A stretch of 37,763 nucleotides of DNA from an uncultured bacterium (GCA_937139365.1 CAKZPT010000025.1:1-37763); one strand, 5' to 3'. Numbered from the stretch's first letter, positions 7,831 to 17,480 are shown. The notes: generated by a model not told the origin, from the sequence alone. Numbers and translations: made by a program.

Positions 7831-9168
7831 TCAGACGATCTCCGTCAGTAGGCCGCCGCCCTCGTACCCCTCGTCGGGCTGGGGGCTGACGTGGACGGTG
7901 CGGCCCTGGGGGTGGGGCAAGGTGGCCTTCCCGTCGATCCCGAGCAGCAGGTACATCGTGCCGATGAGATCCCAGGGATAGACCGGACGGGCGGCGACCG
8001 ACTCGCCCTTGTCGTCGGTGGCGCCTACCACGCGACCCCCCTTGAACCCGCCGCCGGCGACGACGTGGCAGAAGACGCGGCCGAAGTGATTGCGGCCCCC
8101 GTTCCATGGCGGCTCCCACTGGACGCGCGGGGTCCGCCCAAACTCGCCGCCCCACCAGACGATCGTCGTGTCGAGCAGCCCGCGTTGATGGAGGTCGTCG
8201 AGGAGCGTTCCGAAGCCCTTGTCCATCTCTGGCAGCATGCGCCGCATCGCGGTGAAGTGCTGCTTGTGGGTGTCCCATCCATCGTAGTTGATGGTGACGT
8301 AGGGCACGCCGCGTTCGATGAGGCGGCGGGCGACAAGACACGCCTGGCCGAACTTGGTCCGGCCGTAGCGGTCGCGCAGCTCGTCCTTTTCCTCGGAGAG
8401 GTCGAAGACCTTGCCGGCGTCGCCGAGGATGAGGTCGTAGGCCTGCTCGTCGGCCTTCGCCAGATCGACCATCTCGGGGTCGTCGGCCCGTTTGGCGCGG
8501 AGGGTATCGAGGCCCAGCATCAGGTCGCGACGGGCCCTCTGCCGCTCGGGCGTCAGGCCCTCGGCGACGACGCCCTCGACGACGAAGCGTGTTCGGCTCG
8601 AAGGGTCGCCGCCGGTGGCGAACGGCTTGTACTTGTTGCCCAGAAAGCCGGCCTCGGAGAACCGCCCCTGTGGCTTGGTCAGCACGATGTAGGGCGGCAG
8701 CAGGCCCTTGTAGCCGCGGCCATATCCCTTGAAGTAGGACACGACGGCGCCGACGCAGGGGTACACCTGTCCGTCCCCGGCCTTCCGTCCCGTCTGGACG
8801 ATGTAGGAGGCGGTCTCGTGCGCGTTGTTGCCGTGCGTCATCGATCGAATGACCGAGAACTTGTCCGCCTGCTTCGCTAGGAGCGGTAGGTTCTCGTTGA
8901 TCCGAATGCCGTCCACGTTGGTCGGGATGTCCTTCTCGAGCTGCCCCACGTAGTCGTAGCCCGCGTTCGGCTTCGGGTCGAACGTATCGATGTGGCAGGG
9001 GCCGCCCCACATCCAGATCTGGATCACCGATTTGGCTCGCCCGGCCGCCGCGGGCAGGGCCGTCGCCCCAGCGGCGCGGTCGGTCAGCCACCAACCGGCC
9101 GTCGCAATGAGGCCGGTCTTGAGCACATCGCGGCGCTGGACGCCGCCGTCATGGTGTATCGCGTTCAT
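7831..9168 (-). CDS. DUF1501 protein with Tat signal
   Basis: 445 aa. The N-terminus has a twin-arginine signal (QRRDVLKTGLIATAGWWL). The body shows the DUF1501 family, which belongs to the alkaline-phosphatase-like sulfatase superfamily: IQIWMWGGPCHIDTFDPKP, TRSMTHG-type turn IRSMTHGNNAHETASYI, NYDGWDTHKQHF, TIVWWGGEFGRTP and GRNHFGRVFCHVVAGGG with conserved His and Asp/Glu ligands. The start is ATG at 9168, preceded by GGGAG, and leaves a 38 bp gap to the upstream gene; an upstream in-frame start at 9249 would overlap that gene and lacks support. DUF1501 genes are almost always paired with DUF1549/DUF1553 genes, as here. The reaction is unknown; hydrolysis of sulfate or phosphate esters in the periplasm is only a superfamily-based guess. 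Confidence 0.87.
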   Translation of the reverse strand: MNAIHHDGGVQRRDVLKTGLIATAGWWLTDRAAGATALPAAAGRAKSVIQIWMWGGPCHIDTFDPKPNAGYDYVGQLEKDIPTNVDGIRINENLPLLAKQADKFSVIRSMTHGNNAHETASYIVQTGRKAGDGQVYPCVGAVVSYFKGYGRGYKGLLPPYIVLTKPQGRFSEAGFLGNKYKPFATGGDPSSRTRFVVEGVVAEGLTPERQRARRDLMLGLDTLRAKRADDPEMVDLAKADEQAYDLILGDAGKVFDLSEEKDELRDRYGRTKFGQACLVARRLIERGVPYVTINYDGWDTHKQHFTAMRRMLPEMDKGFGTLLDDLHQRGLLDTTIVWWGGEFGRTPRVQWEPPWNGGRNHFGRVFCHVVAGGGFKGGRVVGATDDKGESVAARPVYPWDLIGTMYLLLGIDGKATLPHPQGRTVHVSPQPDEGYEGGGLLTEIV

Positions 9169-9206
9169 GGCGTTCGGTCTCCCGTGGCGCGGTGCCGCGC
9201 CACCGT

Positions 9207-10778
9207 TCAGTGCCGGTACAGGAACTCCGTGCTGTTGAGGAGCGCCCATACGACATCGATCATCGCCTCCCGTCCCCGCCCGGTGGCGGCAACATGCTGC
9301 CGGATCCTCCGACGTTCCTCGTCGGTGGGCCGCCGCGACAGGATGAGGAGATAGGCCTTCGAAACCGCGTCCTCAGGATCCTTCAGAGTGTACAAAGCCA
9401 CCAGCGGCGGCCCCTGTTCGATCTTGCGCCGGATGTGGCTGGAGTTCAGGAGGTGGAGCCGCTGGTCGGCCGTGATGCGGTTGCTGCGTTCGGACTCCAG
9501 ACCCGTGTCCCGCGGCGGGCGGCCGAACATTTCGAGGAACGGGCTGCTGATGCTGCCGTCGGCTAGCTGTACTGACCGGATGGTCTTCGGGACGAACGTG
9601 AACGGCTCCGGGATCGGGCTTTGGTATTCCTCTTGCGTGCCGGATACCATGCAGATGGCGTCCATAAGCACCTCGGCCTCGAGCCGTCGCATGGGGTAGT
9701 ACGCGAACTGGGCGGCGGCCTGCGGATGCGAGCCGCCCGGCAGCGGCGAGAATTGGTACGTTTGCGAGTTGAGGATCCGCCGGAACAACTGGCGTAGATC
9801 GTATTGGGCGGCGCGAAATTCGGTTTCCAACAGGGCCAGCAACGCCGGGTTGGAAGGTGGGTTATCGTCTCGGATGTCGTCGGGCTCGTGAACGATGCCG
9901 CGCCCAAACAGCCAGGACCAGGCGCGGTTGACGATCGCGCGCGCGAACCACGGGTTGTCGGGCGCCAGCAGCCAGTCGGCGAAGACGACCCTCGGATCCT
10001 GTCCGGGCGAAATGCGGGCAGGGCGTCCATCGGGAAACACCGGTTGCGATGCGACGGCCGGGTTGGTGCAAGTCTTCGCCGGGTCGAAGAAGACGATGGT
10101 CTCCTTCCATTCGCCGGTGCCTTTGGCGCCGATCTTCGTGAAGAAGGCCGCCAGACCCGCCAGTTGTGCGGCCGGCATCCTGTCCGGCCGCATGCCCATC
10201 AGGGTCAGTGCCACCTGCCGGGCGACGGCCATCGGCTCACCCCCCTGCGCCGCGCGGTAAAAGTTGACGGCAGGATCGCGGAAGTTACTGCCGCTGGTCG
10301 TCAGCAGCGCCCGTACGAATTGGTCATACGGCAGATTGTTCTTGAGCGACTCCCGGATCCAGCGGTGATAGGCCTGCACGCCGTTCGGCCAGAGGTTGAC
10401 GGGGAATTCCGCTTTGACGCGGAGCAGATCGCACCACTTCATCGCCCAGTAGTCGGCGTATTCGTCGCGGGCCAGCAGTTCATCGATCAGCCGGGCCCGC
10501 TTGTCGGGTGCGGGGTCGTCCAGGAAACGGGCGGCCTCCTTCGCAGTAGGCAAGGTGCCGAGGACGTCTAGGTACACCCGGCGCACGAATACGGCGTCCG
10601 AGCAATCGCGTGCTAGCGGAATGCCCAGTTCCGCCAGGCGGCCAAATACGGTCTGGTCGATGCGGTTGCGCGGCCGGGCCGGCCCGCCGTCAAAAACCGG
10701 GTCCTGCGCCGCCGAGGCGACCGCCATCGCGGCAACCGCCACCCATCGCCATCCGTTCGTCCGGTAGGCGCGGATCAT
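9207..10778 (-). CDS. DUF1549 / DUF1553 protein without a cytochrome c domain
   Basis: 523 aa. A signal-like N-terminus (WRWVAVAAMAVASAAQ) is followed by DUF1549 (FVRRVYLDVLGTLPTAKEAARFL, then EYADYWAMKWCDLLRVK) and DUF1553 (FADWLLAPDNPWFARAIVNR, RAWSWLFGRGIVHEPDDIRD, RRILNSQTYQFS, then FLEMFGRPPRDTGLESERS, ending ALLNSTEFLYRH). Related planctomycete proteins often add PSCyt1 or CxxCH haem domains and reach 700-1000 aa. I see no CxxCH here, so this is the short, haem-less form. It is the first gene of the operon with DUF1501 and the PPC protein. Its function is unknown. It is divergent from the sensor kinase across about 90 bp, which must hold both promoters. Confidence 0.87.
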   Translation of the reverse strand: MIRAYRTNGWRWVAVAAMAVASAAQDPVFDGGPARPRNRIDQTVFGRLAELGIPLARDCSDAVFVRRVYLDVLGTLPTAKEAARFLDDPAPDKRARLIDELLARDEYADYWAMKWCDLLRVKAEFPVNLWPNGVQAYHRWIRESLKNNLPYDQFVRALLTTSGSNFRDPAVNFYRAAQGGEPMAVARQVALTLMGMRPDRMPAAQLAGLAAFFTKIGAKGTGEWKETIVFFDPAKTCTNPAVASQPVFPDGRPARISPGQDPRVVFADWLLAPDNPWFARAIVNRAWSWLFGRGIVHEPDDIRDDNPPSNPALLALLETEFRAAQYDLRQLFRRILNSQTYQFSPLPGGSHPQAAAQFAYYPMRRLEAEVLMDAICMVSGTQEEYQSPIPEPFTFVPKTIRSVQLADGSISSPFLEMFGRPPRDTGLESERSNRITADQRLHLLNSSHIRRKIEQGPPLVALYTLKDPEDAVSKAYLLILSRRPTDEERRRIRQHVAATGRGREAMIDVVWALLNSTEFLYRH

Positions 10779-10869
10779 CTTCGTATAGTTAACGAAGCAG
10801 AGGCGGGCGATATTGCATCCGGGGTTGCGCTTGTGTTGGGCTCCGGGCTGGGGTAGGTGTCACGGTGTC

Positions 10870-12762
10870 GTGAAAGAACCCACAGAAAACGGACCTTCGA
10901 AGGTGGAGAGGGAAGTTCTCGAGCGGCTGCCGGCGCTGGTTCTTTGGTTCGATGACCATGGGTGCCCGGTGGCGGCCAACGCCGCGATGCGGGCATTGAG
11001 CGGATGGCCTCCGGAGGCCGGCGCGCCGGGACAGATGGAGGAGGGGTGCATCCACCCGGCCGATCGAGAGACCATGCTGAATGCCGTGACACGCTTGGGA
11101 AGGGGGGAACCGACGGTCTACTTCCAGGCGCGCTGCCGCGACCGACTGGGGCGATGGCGCATCATCTCGTGGGGGGCTACGTGCTCCGACACATGCGGGA
11201 TGGTGGTGGCCGTCGGCCGGGACATCTCCCCGATGCTGGCCGTGGAGGCCCAGATGCGGGAACTGGCGGCCGCCGTCGAGGCGGCGGCCAACGGCATTGT
11301 GATCACCGACGCGGAGGGCCGCATCCTGTGGGCCAACCCGGCCTTCAGCGCGATGACCCAGTACTCGGGCGAAGAGGTCATAGGCCAGAACCCCAGGATT
11401 CTGAAGTCCGGCCGCCAGGACGAGGCTTTTTACCGCGTGTTGTGGTCGACCGTCGTGGGCGGCTCCGTGTGGCGCGGCACGCTCGTCAACCGCCGGAAAG
11501 ACGGCGAGCTGTATACCGAGCAGATGACCATCACTCCGTTGCGCGGCGAGAATGGCCAGATCAGCCGGTTCATCGCCGTGAAAGAGGACGTCACGGAGAT
11601 GCAGCGGCTGCGGGAACAGCTCGCCCATGCCGCAAAAATGGAAAGCATCGGGCGGCTGGCCGGTGGGGTGGCGCACGACTTTAACAACCTGCTGCAAACC
11701 ATTTCCGGCTTTTCGGAGTTGCTGATCGCCCGTCTGCCCGAGACGGATGAGAAACGAAAGGATGCCGAGATGATCCAAGCAGCGGCCCGGCAGGCGGCGG
11801 ATCTAACCCGGCGGCTTCTGGCCTTCAGCCGCCGTCAGATCATCGAGCCCCGTCCCCTCAATCTGAACGAGATCGCACACAGCACTGTGGAGCTTTCGCG
11901 ACGAGTGGTCGGGGAACACATCGAGGTCGTCGAGAATCTGGACGATGCGACGCCGTCCGTCGTGGCGGATCCCGGGCAGATTCAGTCGGTGATTCTGAAC
12001 CTTATTGTTAATGCTCGCGACGCGATGCCCGATGGTGGCCGCATCATCGTTTCGACCCGTCCGGCGTCCTTTGCAAAAAAGGAGGCTAACGAGCTCGGTG
12101 GGCTCCCCGGACGGTTTGCCTGCCTTTCTGTGGCCGATACCGGCCCAGGCATCCCCGATGAGGTCCGCGCGCATTTGTTCGAGCCGTTCTTCACCACCAA
12201 GGGTGGGGGGCGGGGAACGGGGCTGGGATTGGCCACTGCTTACGGGATTGTGGAACAGCACAAAGGCTGGATCCACGTGTACAGCGAGAAGGGGTATGGG
12301 GCCTGTTTCCGCGTATATCTGCCCGCGGCGGAGCTATCGGCTCAGCCGCTGTCTCCGCCGCCCCCGCCGTGCGAGCCGTCGGTGCCGTCCGCACGGCTGA
12401 TCCTGGTCGTCGAAGACGACGAGAACATCTGCCATCTGGCCGCTTGTTCCCTGATCGGCCACGGTTACCGGATCGAGCTGGCCCGGAACGTGGCGGAGGC
12501 GCGCAAGGTGTGGGAGCGGAGGGGGATGGACGTTGACCTGCTTTTCTGCGACGTCGTTCTGCCGGACGGCAACGGCGTGGATCTGGTGAACGAGTTTCTC
12601 CGCCGTCGCCCCGACGTTCCGGTGTTGATGGTGAGCGGTTATCCCGACGAGTACGCCCGTTGGGAGACCATTCGAGAGCGCGGGTTTACGTTCCTTCAAA
12701 AACCGTATCCGGTCGCCGAAATGCTCAGGGCGGTGCGGCTGGCGTTGGGCGGCCGTGAGTAG
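10870..12762 (+). CDS. Hybrid PAS-PAS sensor histidine kinase with C-terminal receiver
   Basis: About 630 aa, no transmembrane segment, so probably a cytoplasmic sensor. In order: a PAS-like domain (~10-110), a second PAS (VEAAANGIVITDAEGRILWA, ~115-235) with its PAC tail, and HisKA with the phosphorylated His in GRLAGGVAHDFNNLLQ (H269). The HATPase domain has N box VILNLIVNARDAMPDGG, G1 DTGPGIP, F box FEPFFTTK and G2 GRGTGLGLATAYGIV. A proline-rich linker leads to a receiver with VVEDDEN, phospho-acceptor D561 in LLFCDVVLPDGNG and K611 in FLQKP. I chose GTG at 10870, which sits right before the first PAS; a TTG at 10813 is a possible earlier start with a better GAGG. No DNA-binding partner is adjacent. 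It converges on the radical SAM gene, 21 bp away. Confidence 0.88.
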   Translation: MKEPTENGPSKVEREVLERLPALVLWFDDHGCPVAANAAMRALSGWPPEAGAPGQMEEGCIHPADRETMLNAVTRLGRGEPTVYFQARCRDRLGRWRIISWGATCSDTCGMVVAVGRDISPMLAVEAQMRELAAAVEAAANGIVITDAEGRILWANPAFSAMTQYSGEEVIGQNPRILKSGRQDEAFYRVLWSTVVGGSVWRGTLVNRRKDGELYTEQMTITPLRGENGQISRFIAVKEDVTEMQRLREQLAHAAKMESIGRLAGGVAHDFNNLLQTISGFSELLIARLPETDEKRKDAEMIQAAARQAADLTRRLLAFSRRQIIEPRPLNLNEIAHSTVELSRRVVGEHIEVVENLDDATPSVVADPGQIQSVILNLIVNARDAMPDGGRIIVSTRPASFAKKEANELGGLPGRFACLSVADTGPGIPDEVRAHLFEPFFTTKGGGRGTGLGLATAYGIVEQHKGWIHVYSEKGYGACFRVYLPAAELSAQPLSPPPPPCEPSVPSARLILVVEDDENICHLAACSLIGHGYRIELARNVAEARKVWERRGMDVDLLFCDVVLPDGNGVDLVNEFLRRRPDVPVLMVSGYPDEYARWETIRERGFTFLQKPYPVAEMLRAVRLALGGRE

Positions 12763-12783
12763 CAGCACCAGTCCTGCTGGGCT

Positions 12784-14277
12784 TCAGGAACGGAGCGGGC
12801 GGGGCGGCCGGATGTTCGCAGCGGCCAGATCGTCGCGCAGAGCCGCGGCGATGAAGTGCCGGGCGATTCCGCGCGCGACGGCGTGATCAAGCATGGCGGC
12901 CGCCAGTTCCTCCGGCGCGATCGAGTGGGTCCGGCCCAGCCGCTCGTGCAGCCGCTCGCAGAGCTCGAAGGTCGCGAGGAACGGCGATGGGCCGGCCGAC
13001 CAGACGATCGGTAGCGATCGGCGGAAACGACCGCGGTTGTGGAGCAATTCCCAATACCTTTCGAACCTCCGCATGGCCAGCAACCCGCCGGCCGGCCAGT
13101 CGGGAGTCTCAATTACCGCGTAGGGCGGATCGCGGTCGAACACCATCCCCCATTCCTCGGCGTGGCGGTCCAGCGGCGCGCCGGGCAGACGTTTCAGGAT
13201 GTTGACCTGCAACTCGTCAGGCTGGAGAGACAACAGACGGTCAAAGCCCGCCGCAAACGACGCCGGCGTCTCCCCCGGCAACCCCGCGATGAGATCCGCG
13301 TGAACCACGGCGCCGGCGGCGCGAAGCGCGCGGATCACCCTCTCTGCTTCAGCCGAGTCGGGACGGCGTCCGATGCGGCGCGCGACGAGGGGATTGAACG
13401 TCTGCACGCCCACCTCGACCCGTAGCGCTCCCGGACGAAATGCGTGAATGGCGTCCATCAGCGCGCCGTCCAGCCTCGAGGGAACCATCTCCACCTGGAC
13501 CACCCCATCCGGCGGAAGACCACGGGCGAACAGGAGGAGCAGCCGCGCAGCGCGCTGGGGATCGGCGTTGAAGGTGCGGTCCACGACCTTGATCCGTCGC
13601 GCCCCCCTCGCCAGCAGGCGGGTCCACATTGTCTCCACCTGTTCGATCGGCCGGAAGCGGACGCCGGGGCGGGCGGCCGACAGGCAGTAGACACAGGCAT
13701 TGGGGCACCCCCTTGAGCTTTCGAGGTAGACGATCCTGTGACGCAGGTCGTTATCGGCGTACTCCTCCTCCGGGCCGGCCATCCGGTCAACGGAGGCCGG
13801 CGGGGCGTTTAGCCGGCGCGGAAGAGGCGCGCCGTACAGCACCGCCTCGCACAGACCTCGGAACACGGTTTCCCCCTCGCCATGCACGGTGCAGTCGGCT
13901 AGGTCCGCGGCGCGACACCGGTCCGGGCCGCCGTCCAGTTCGGGCCCGCCCAGCACGATGGCGCACCGGGGCATCGCGGCACGCAGCAGCGGAACGACGC
14001 GGGCCATCGCCGTCGAATTCCAGATGTAAACCCCCAGGCCGCATACGCGGGGGGAACACCGCGCGATGGCTTCCGCGACCGTTTCCGGCCGCGCGCGGCC
14101 GTCGAACTCCAGCAGACGGCACCGATCGCGCAGCGGCCCCAGGCTGGCGCGGAGGCAGCGGAGGCCGAGCGAGGCGTGCGCGTAGCCGGCGTTGATCGTG
14201 GCGAGCACGATATCGGTATGCCCGGCGGCAGGGCCGTCCACGTCGAGGCTCGAGGAAATGGTCGGCACGGCCATCAT
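12784..14277 (-). CDS. B12-binding-type radical SAM protein with DUF4080
   Basis: 497 aa. The N-terminal ~150 residues look like a cobalamin-binding Rossmann fold (TDIVLATINAGYAHASLGLR, IVLGGPE), without the DxHxxG of base-off binders. The radical SAM core has SRGCPNACVYCLS with the 4Fe-4S ligands C191, C195 and C198 (CxxxCxxC). It is followed by IKVVDRTFNADP, RVEVGVQTFNP and VHADLIAGLPGET. The C-terminal ~170 residues (ELQVNILKRLPGAPLDRH, GLLAMRRFERYWELLHN) match the DUF4080 domain often fused to this type. The substrate is unknown. The start is one of two adjacent ATGs (14277 or 14274). It is transcribed away from the TIM-barrel gene at 14404 and towards the sensor kinase. Confidence 0.85.
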   Translation of the reverse strand: MMAVPTISSSLDVDGPAAGHTDIVLATINAGYAHASLGLRCLRASLGPLRDRCRLLEFDGRARPETVAEAIARCSPRVCGLGVYIWNSTAMARVVPLLRAAMPRCAIVLGGPELDGGPDRCRAADLADCTVHGEGETVFRGLCEAVLYGAPLPRRLNAPPASVDRMAGPEEEYADNDLRHRIVYLESSRGCPNACVYCLSAARPGVRFRPIEQVETMWTRLLARGARRIKVVDRTFNADPQRAARLLLLFARGLPPDGVVQVEMVPSRLDGALMDAIHAFRPGALRVEVGVQTFNPLVARRIGRRPDSAEAERVIRALRAAGAVVHADLIAGLPGETPASFAAGFDRLLSLQPDELQVNILKRLPGAPLDRHAEEWGMVFDRDPPYAVIETPDWPAGGLLAMRRFERYWELLHNRGRFRRSLPIVWSAGPSPFLATFELCERLHERLGRTHSIAPEELAAAMLDHAVARGIARHFIAAALRDDLAAANIRPPRPLRS

Positions 14278-14391
14278 CCTGCGTCCGGTTCCCGAAGGCT
14301 TGCAAGGCTCGGATTGATTCCGTCAGAAATCTGTTTGTATTCTCACAAAAGAGTGAGGGAGCAAAGCCGAACGATGATGGCTTTGCGCTTT

Positions 14392-14397
14392 AGGAGG
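14392..14397 (+). promoter_or_regulatory. Strong Shine-Dalgarno that fixes a GTG start
   Basis: AGGAGG lies 6 bases before the GTG at 14404. The frame stays open well upstream, but this site, together with a signal peptide beginning exactly at that GTG (MKRGPWLAVGLAAVGAVAA), decides the start. Confidence 0.8.
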
Positions 14398-14403
14398 TGC
14401 GCC

Positions 14404-15396
14404 GTGAAGAGAGGACCATGGCTGGCCGTCGGGCTGGCTGCCGTTGGAGCGGTGGCCGCCCCACCGGAGCCGACCGGAAATCCCAAGGACTTCCGGTTCA
14501 AGACATGTCTCCATTCGATTAGCTTTGCCGGGATCTGGCGCGGGCAAGCCACGTTGACGGTGGATGAGTTCCTCGAAAAGGCCAAGGTGCTGGGCTATGA
14601 CGGCGTGATGCTGGTGGCCAAGCGGCCGCACGTTTCGCCGCTGGACTACGACGCCGAGGCCCGGGCGAAGTTGCGCCGGAGGATCGAGTCACTCGGCCTG
14701 AAGCTCGTATGCATGGCCGGCTACACGGATTTCAGCGGCGGGATCGATCGGGGTGGAATTCCGCACACGGAGATCCAGGCGGCGTACGTCGGCGAACTGG
14801 CGAAGCTGGCGCGCGACCTGGGCACGGACATGATCCGGGTGTTCACCGGGTACGAGCGGCCGGGCATTCCGTACGACCGCCAATACGCGTCGGTGCTCGA
14901 GGGCCTGCGGCTGGCCGGCCTTGAGGCCGCCAAACAGGGGGTCACGCTGGCCGTCCAGAATCACCACGATATCGCGCTGCACCACGCCGCGATGTCCTGG
15001 CTGCTTCGGGAGGTGGCGCTTCCCAACGTGCGGGCGGCGTTCGATGCGTGGGCGCCGACGCTGCAGGGCCAGTCGCCGGTGGAGATCGCCGAAGGTGTGC
15101 GCGCACTTGCGCCCTTCATTGTCCACACCACCGTCGCGCAGTACGAACGCCACCCAAGGTACCGCTACGACGCCCCGCTCACCAACTACCTGCGGCAGGA
15201 CGACGTCATCCGAGCCGTCCCGATGGACCGCGCGGGCATCATCGACTACGACGCCTTTTTCGCCGCGCTGAAGGCGATCGGCTACCGCGGGTACGTCGCG
15301 TACGAAATGTGCGAAGTGCTCGACGGCGGCGGCAGCGTCGAGAACCTCGACCGCGCGGCCCGAGCGTTCGTCGAGTACGCACGGAAGTGGCAGTGA
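14404..15396 (+). CDS. Exported sugar-phosphate isomerase/epimerase-like TIM-barrel protein
   Basis: 330 aa with a cleavable signal peptide (RGPWLAVGLAAVGAVAA). The mature part is an AP-endonuclease-2/xylose-isomerase-like TIM barrel. Seen: LEKAKVLGYDGVMLVA, GLKLVCMAGYTDF, LARDLGTDMIRVFTGY, GVTLAVQNHHDIALH, VRAAFDAWAPTLQG, VHTTVAQYERH and IGYRGYVAYEMCE. The Gln-Asn-His-His and Asp/Glu residues at strand ends are the likely metal site of this superfamily. Members convert keto-sugars, inositols or 3-keto-glycosides; the substrate is not readable here. The stop overlaps the GTG of the next gene in the tetranucleotide GTGA, indicating translational coupling with the hydrolase pseudogene. Confidence 0.82.
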   Translation: MKRGPWLAVGLAAVGAVAAPPEPTGNPKDFRFKTCLHSISFAGIWRGQATLTVDEFLEKAKVLGYDGVMLVAKRPHVSPLDYDAEARAKLRRRIESLGLKLVCMAGYTDFSGGIDRGGIPHTEIQAAYVGELAKLARDLGTDMIRVFTGYERPGIPYDRQYASVLEGLRLAGLEAAKQGVTLAVQNHHDIALHHAAMSWLLREVALPNVRAAFDAWAPTLQGQSPVEIAEGVRALAPFIVHTTVAQYERHPRYRYDAPLTNYLRQDDVIRAVPMDRAGIIDYDAFFAALKAIGYRGYVAYEMCEVLDGGGSVENLDRAARAFVEYARKWQ

Positions 15397-17480
15397 TTGC
15401 ACAAGCGCTTGAGAGGGTCCGCCGGCAGGTGGCGGGGCGCGGCCTATGGCGCGCCGCGTTGGCGGCCGCTGCAGTGGCGGCCGCCGTCGGCCGCGGGGAG
15501 GTGGTCCGCTTCGAGATTCGCGAGCGAGATCCCTTTGCCGGCGGGCGCTCGTTCGGACCGGCCGGCCCTTATGAACGGATCGTCGGGCGGCTGCATTTCG
15601 AGACCGATCCCTCGTTGCCGGCCAATGGGCGGATTTGCGATCTGAAGTTCGCCCCCCGCAACGAGCGCGGACGGGTGGAGTCGTGGGCCGACTTTTTCCC
15701 GCTGGCCCCTGCCGATCCTGCCCGCGGCAACCGGCGCCTCGTTTACGACATCAACAACCGCGGCAATAAGCTCGTGTTATCGACGCTGAACGGCAGCGAG
15801 CGGTCCAACGATCCCCGTGACGAACCGCACGCGGGCAACGGCTTTCTGATGCGCCACGGCTACGCCGTGTTCTGGAGCGGCTGGAACAGCGAGGTGATGG
15901 ACGACGGCCAGCGGCGGCTGTTGTGCGGCGTGCCCGTGGCCACCGAGAGCGGCCGGACGATCACCGGCCGCGTCCACCTGGAGTTTGCGGTCGACGAGCC
16001 CGCGTTCAGCCGCGTGTTCGGATGGAGTCCGTGGGGCGTGGCCAACGCCTTTCCGGCGGCGTCGCTCGACGCCCGGGAAGCGTCCCTGACGATGCGGCCG
16101 ACACGGGACGAGCCGGCCGTGGAGATCCCGCCCGACGCCTGGGCGTTCGAACGCTGGGAGGAGGGCCGGGTCGTGCCCGATCCGCGCAGCCTGTATGTTC
16201 GGGACGGTTTCCGGCCGGCTGTACGATCTGGTCTACGTCGCGCGCGATCCGCGTGTGGCGGGGCTGGGTCTGGCGGCGATCCGCGATGCCGTCGCCTTTT
16301 TCCGGTACGAGGGGGTGGACCGAGCCGGCGCCGTCAATCCCCTGGCTGGCGCGAGCGAGGCCGCCTTCGTCTTTGGCATCTCCCAGTCTGGCCGGGTAGG
16401 GCACCACCTGATCTACGAGGGGTTGAACGCCGACGAACGCGGTCGGATCGTGTTTGACGGCGCGCTGTTGCACGGGGCCGGTGCGGGCAAGGGGCACTTC
16501 AACCATCGCTTCCGGCTGTCCACCGATTTCGGTTCACCTCACGAGGGGCACCTCTCAGGTTCGGAGTTCTTCCCGATGGCGCCGGTCGAGGTCGTGGACC
16601 CGGTCACGGGCGAGCGCGGCGACACGCTGGCGCGCGCCCGCGCGTCAGGCCGCCCCCTGAAGATCATCTTCACCCAGTCCTCGACCGAGTACTGGTGCCG
16701 CGGTGCGTCGCTGTTGCACACCGATCTCGAGGGGCGGCGGGATTTGGAGCTGCCCCCAGAGGTGCGGGTCTACCTCGTCGCCGGGTCGCAGCACCTTGGT
16801 GGTGGGCCGCACACGCCCGGCATCGCGCAGCAGCCGCGAAATATCCTCGACGATCGCTGGCCGATCTTGCGAGCCATGCTCCTGGCGCTGGACGCCTGGG
16901 CCACACGGGGCGTGGAACCGCCGCGCAACCGTCACCCGAGGATCGACGACGGCACCCTGGTGCCGGTGGAGCGGTTCAGCGAACGATTTCCGCGGTATCC
17001 CCGGCGTCAACCTGCCCGTCTACTGCTTCCGGCCGCCGCGGCTGGACTTCGGTCCGCGCTTCTATGCGGGGGGCGTTGCCGACGTCATTCCGCCCTCGAT
17101 GGGCTCGCGCTACATCGCCCTGGTTCCGCATGTGGATGCCGACGGCAACGAGGTCGCCGGCGTACGCCTGCCGGATGTCGCCGTTCCGCTCGGCACCTAC
17201 ACGGGATGGAACCTCCGGTCGCCAGCGGCTGGCGCCCCCTACATGCTCACCCACCCGCCACGACGGCATGTTCCTGCCCTTCGAGGGGACCGCCGGGGAG
17301 CGAAAGGCGCGCGGCGATCCACGGCTATCCGTCCGGGAACGGTATCCGACCCAAGCAGACTACATCGCCCGCGTGACCGCCGCGGCCCTTTCCTTGCAGC
17401 GGGAGGGGTTCCTGCTGCCGGAGGACGCCCTGGCAGCCATTGAGCAAGCCTCCCAGCGCAGGCTCTTGGATGCTCCGTAA
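15393..17480 (+). pseudogene. Alpha/beta-hydrolase-domain protein (Abhydrolase_10-like), interrupted by three frameshifts
   Basis: Four consecutive frames join into one protein of ~695 aa. Frame 1 (from 15393) carries a signal-like N-terminus, VRFEIRERDPFAGGRSFG, GPYERIVGRLHFE and DINNRGNKL. Near 16208-16218 coding passes to GRLYDLVYVARDPRVAGLGL and the nucleophile elbow FGISQSGRVGHHL, NADERGRIVFDGALLHG and SQHLGGGPHTPG. Near 16980-16995 it passes to FRGIPGVNLPVYCFRPP, and near 17250-17266 to HDGMFLPFEGTAGERKARG and RLSVRERYPTQADYI. All three shifts are in the same direction (+1 base, or loss of 2 or 5). At the first, a 5 bp loss in a CGGCC-type repeat would explain the join. The family comprises secreted serine hydrolases of unknown substrate. 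The start GTG overlaps the previous stop (GTGA). Either a true pseudogene or repeated sequence errors. Confidence 0.8.

Noticed and set aside
12763-12783. Small inverted repeat between the convergent kinase and radical SAM genes (CAGCA...TGCTG)
   Set aside because: Stem of only 5-6 bp and no T-run; too weak to call a terminator.
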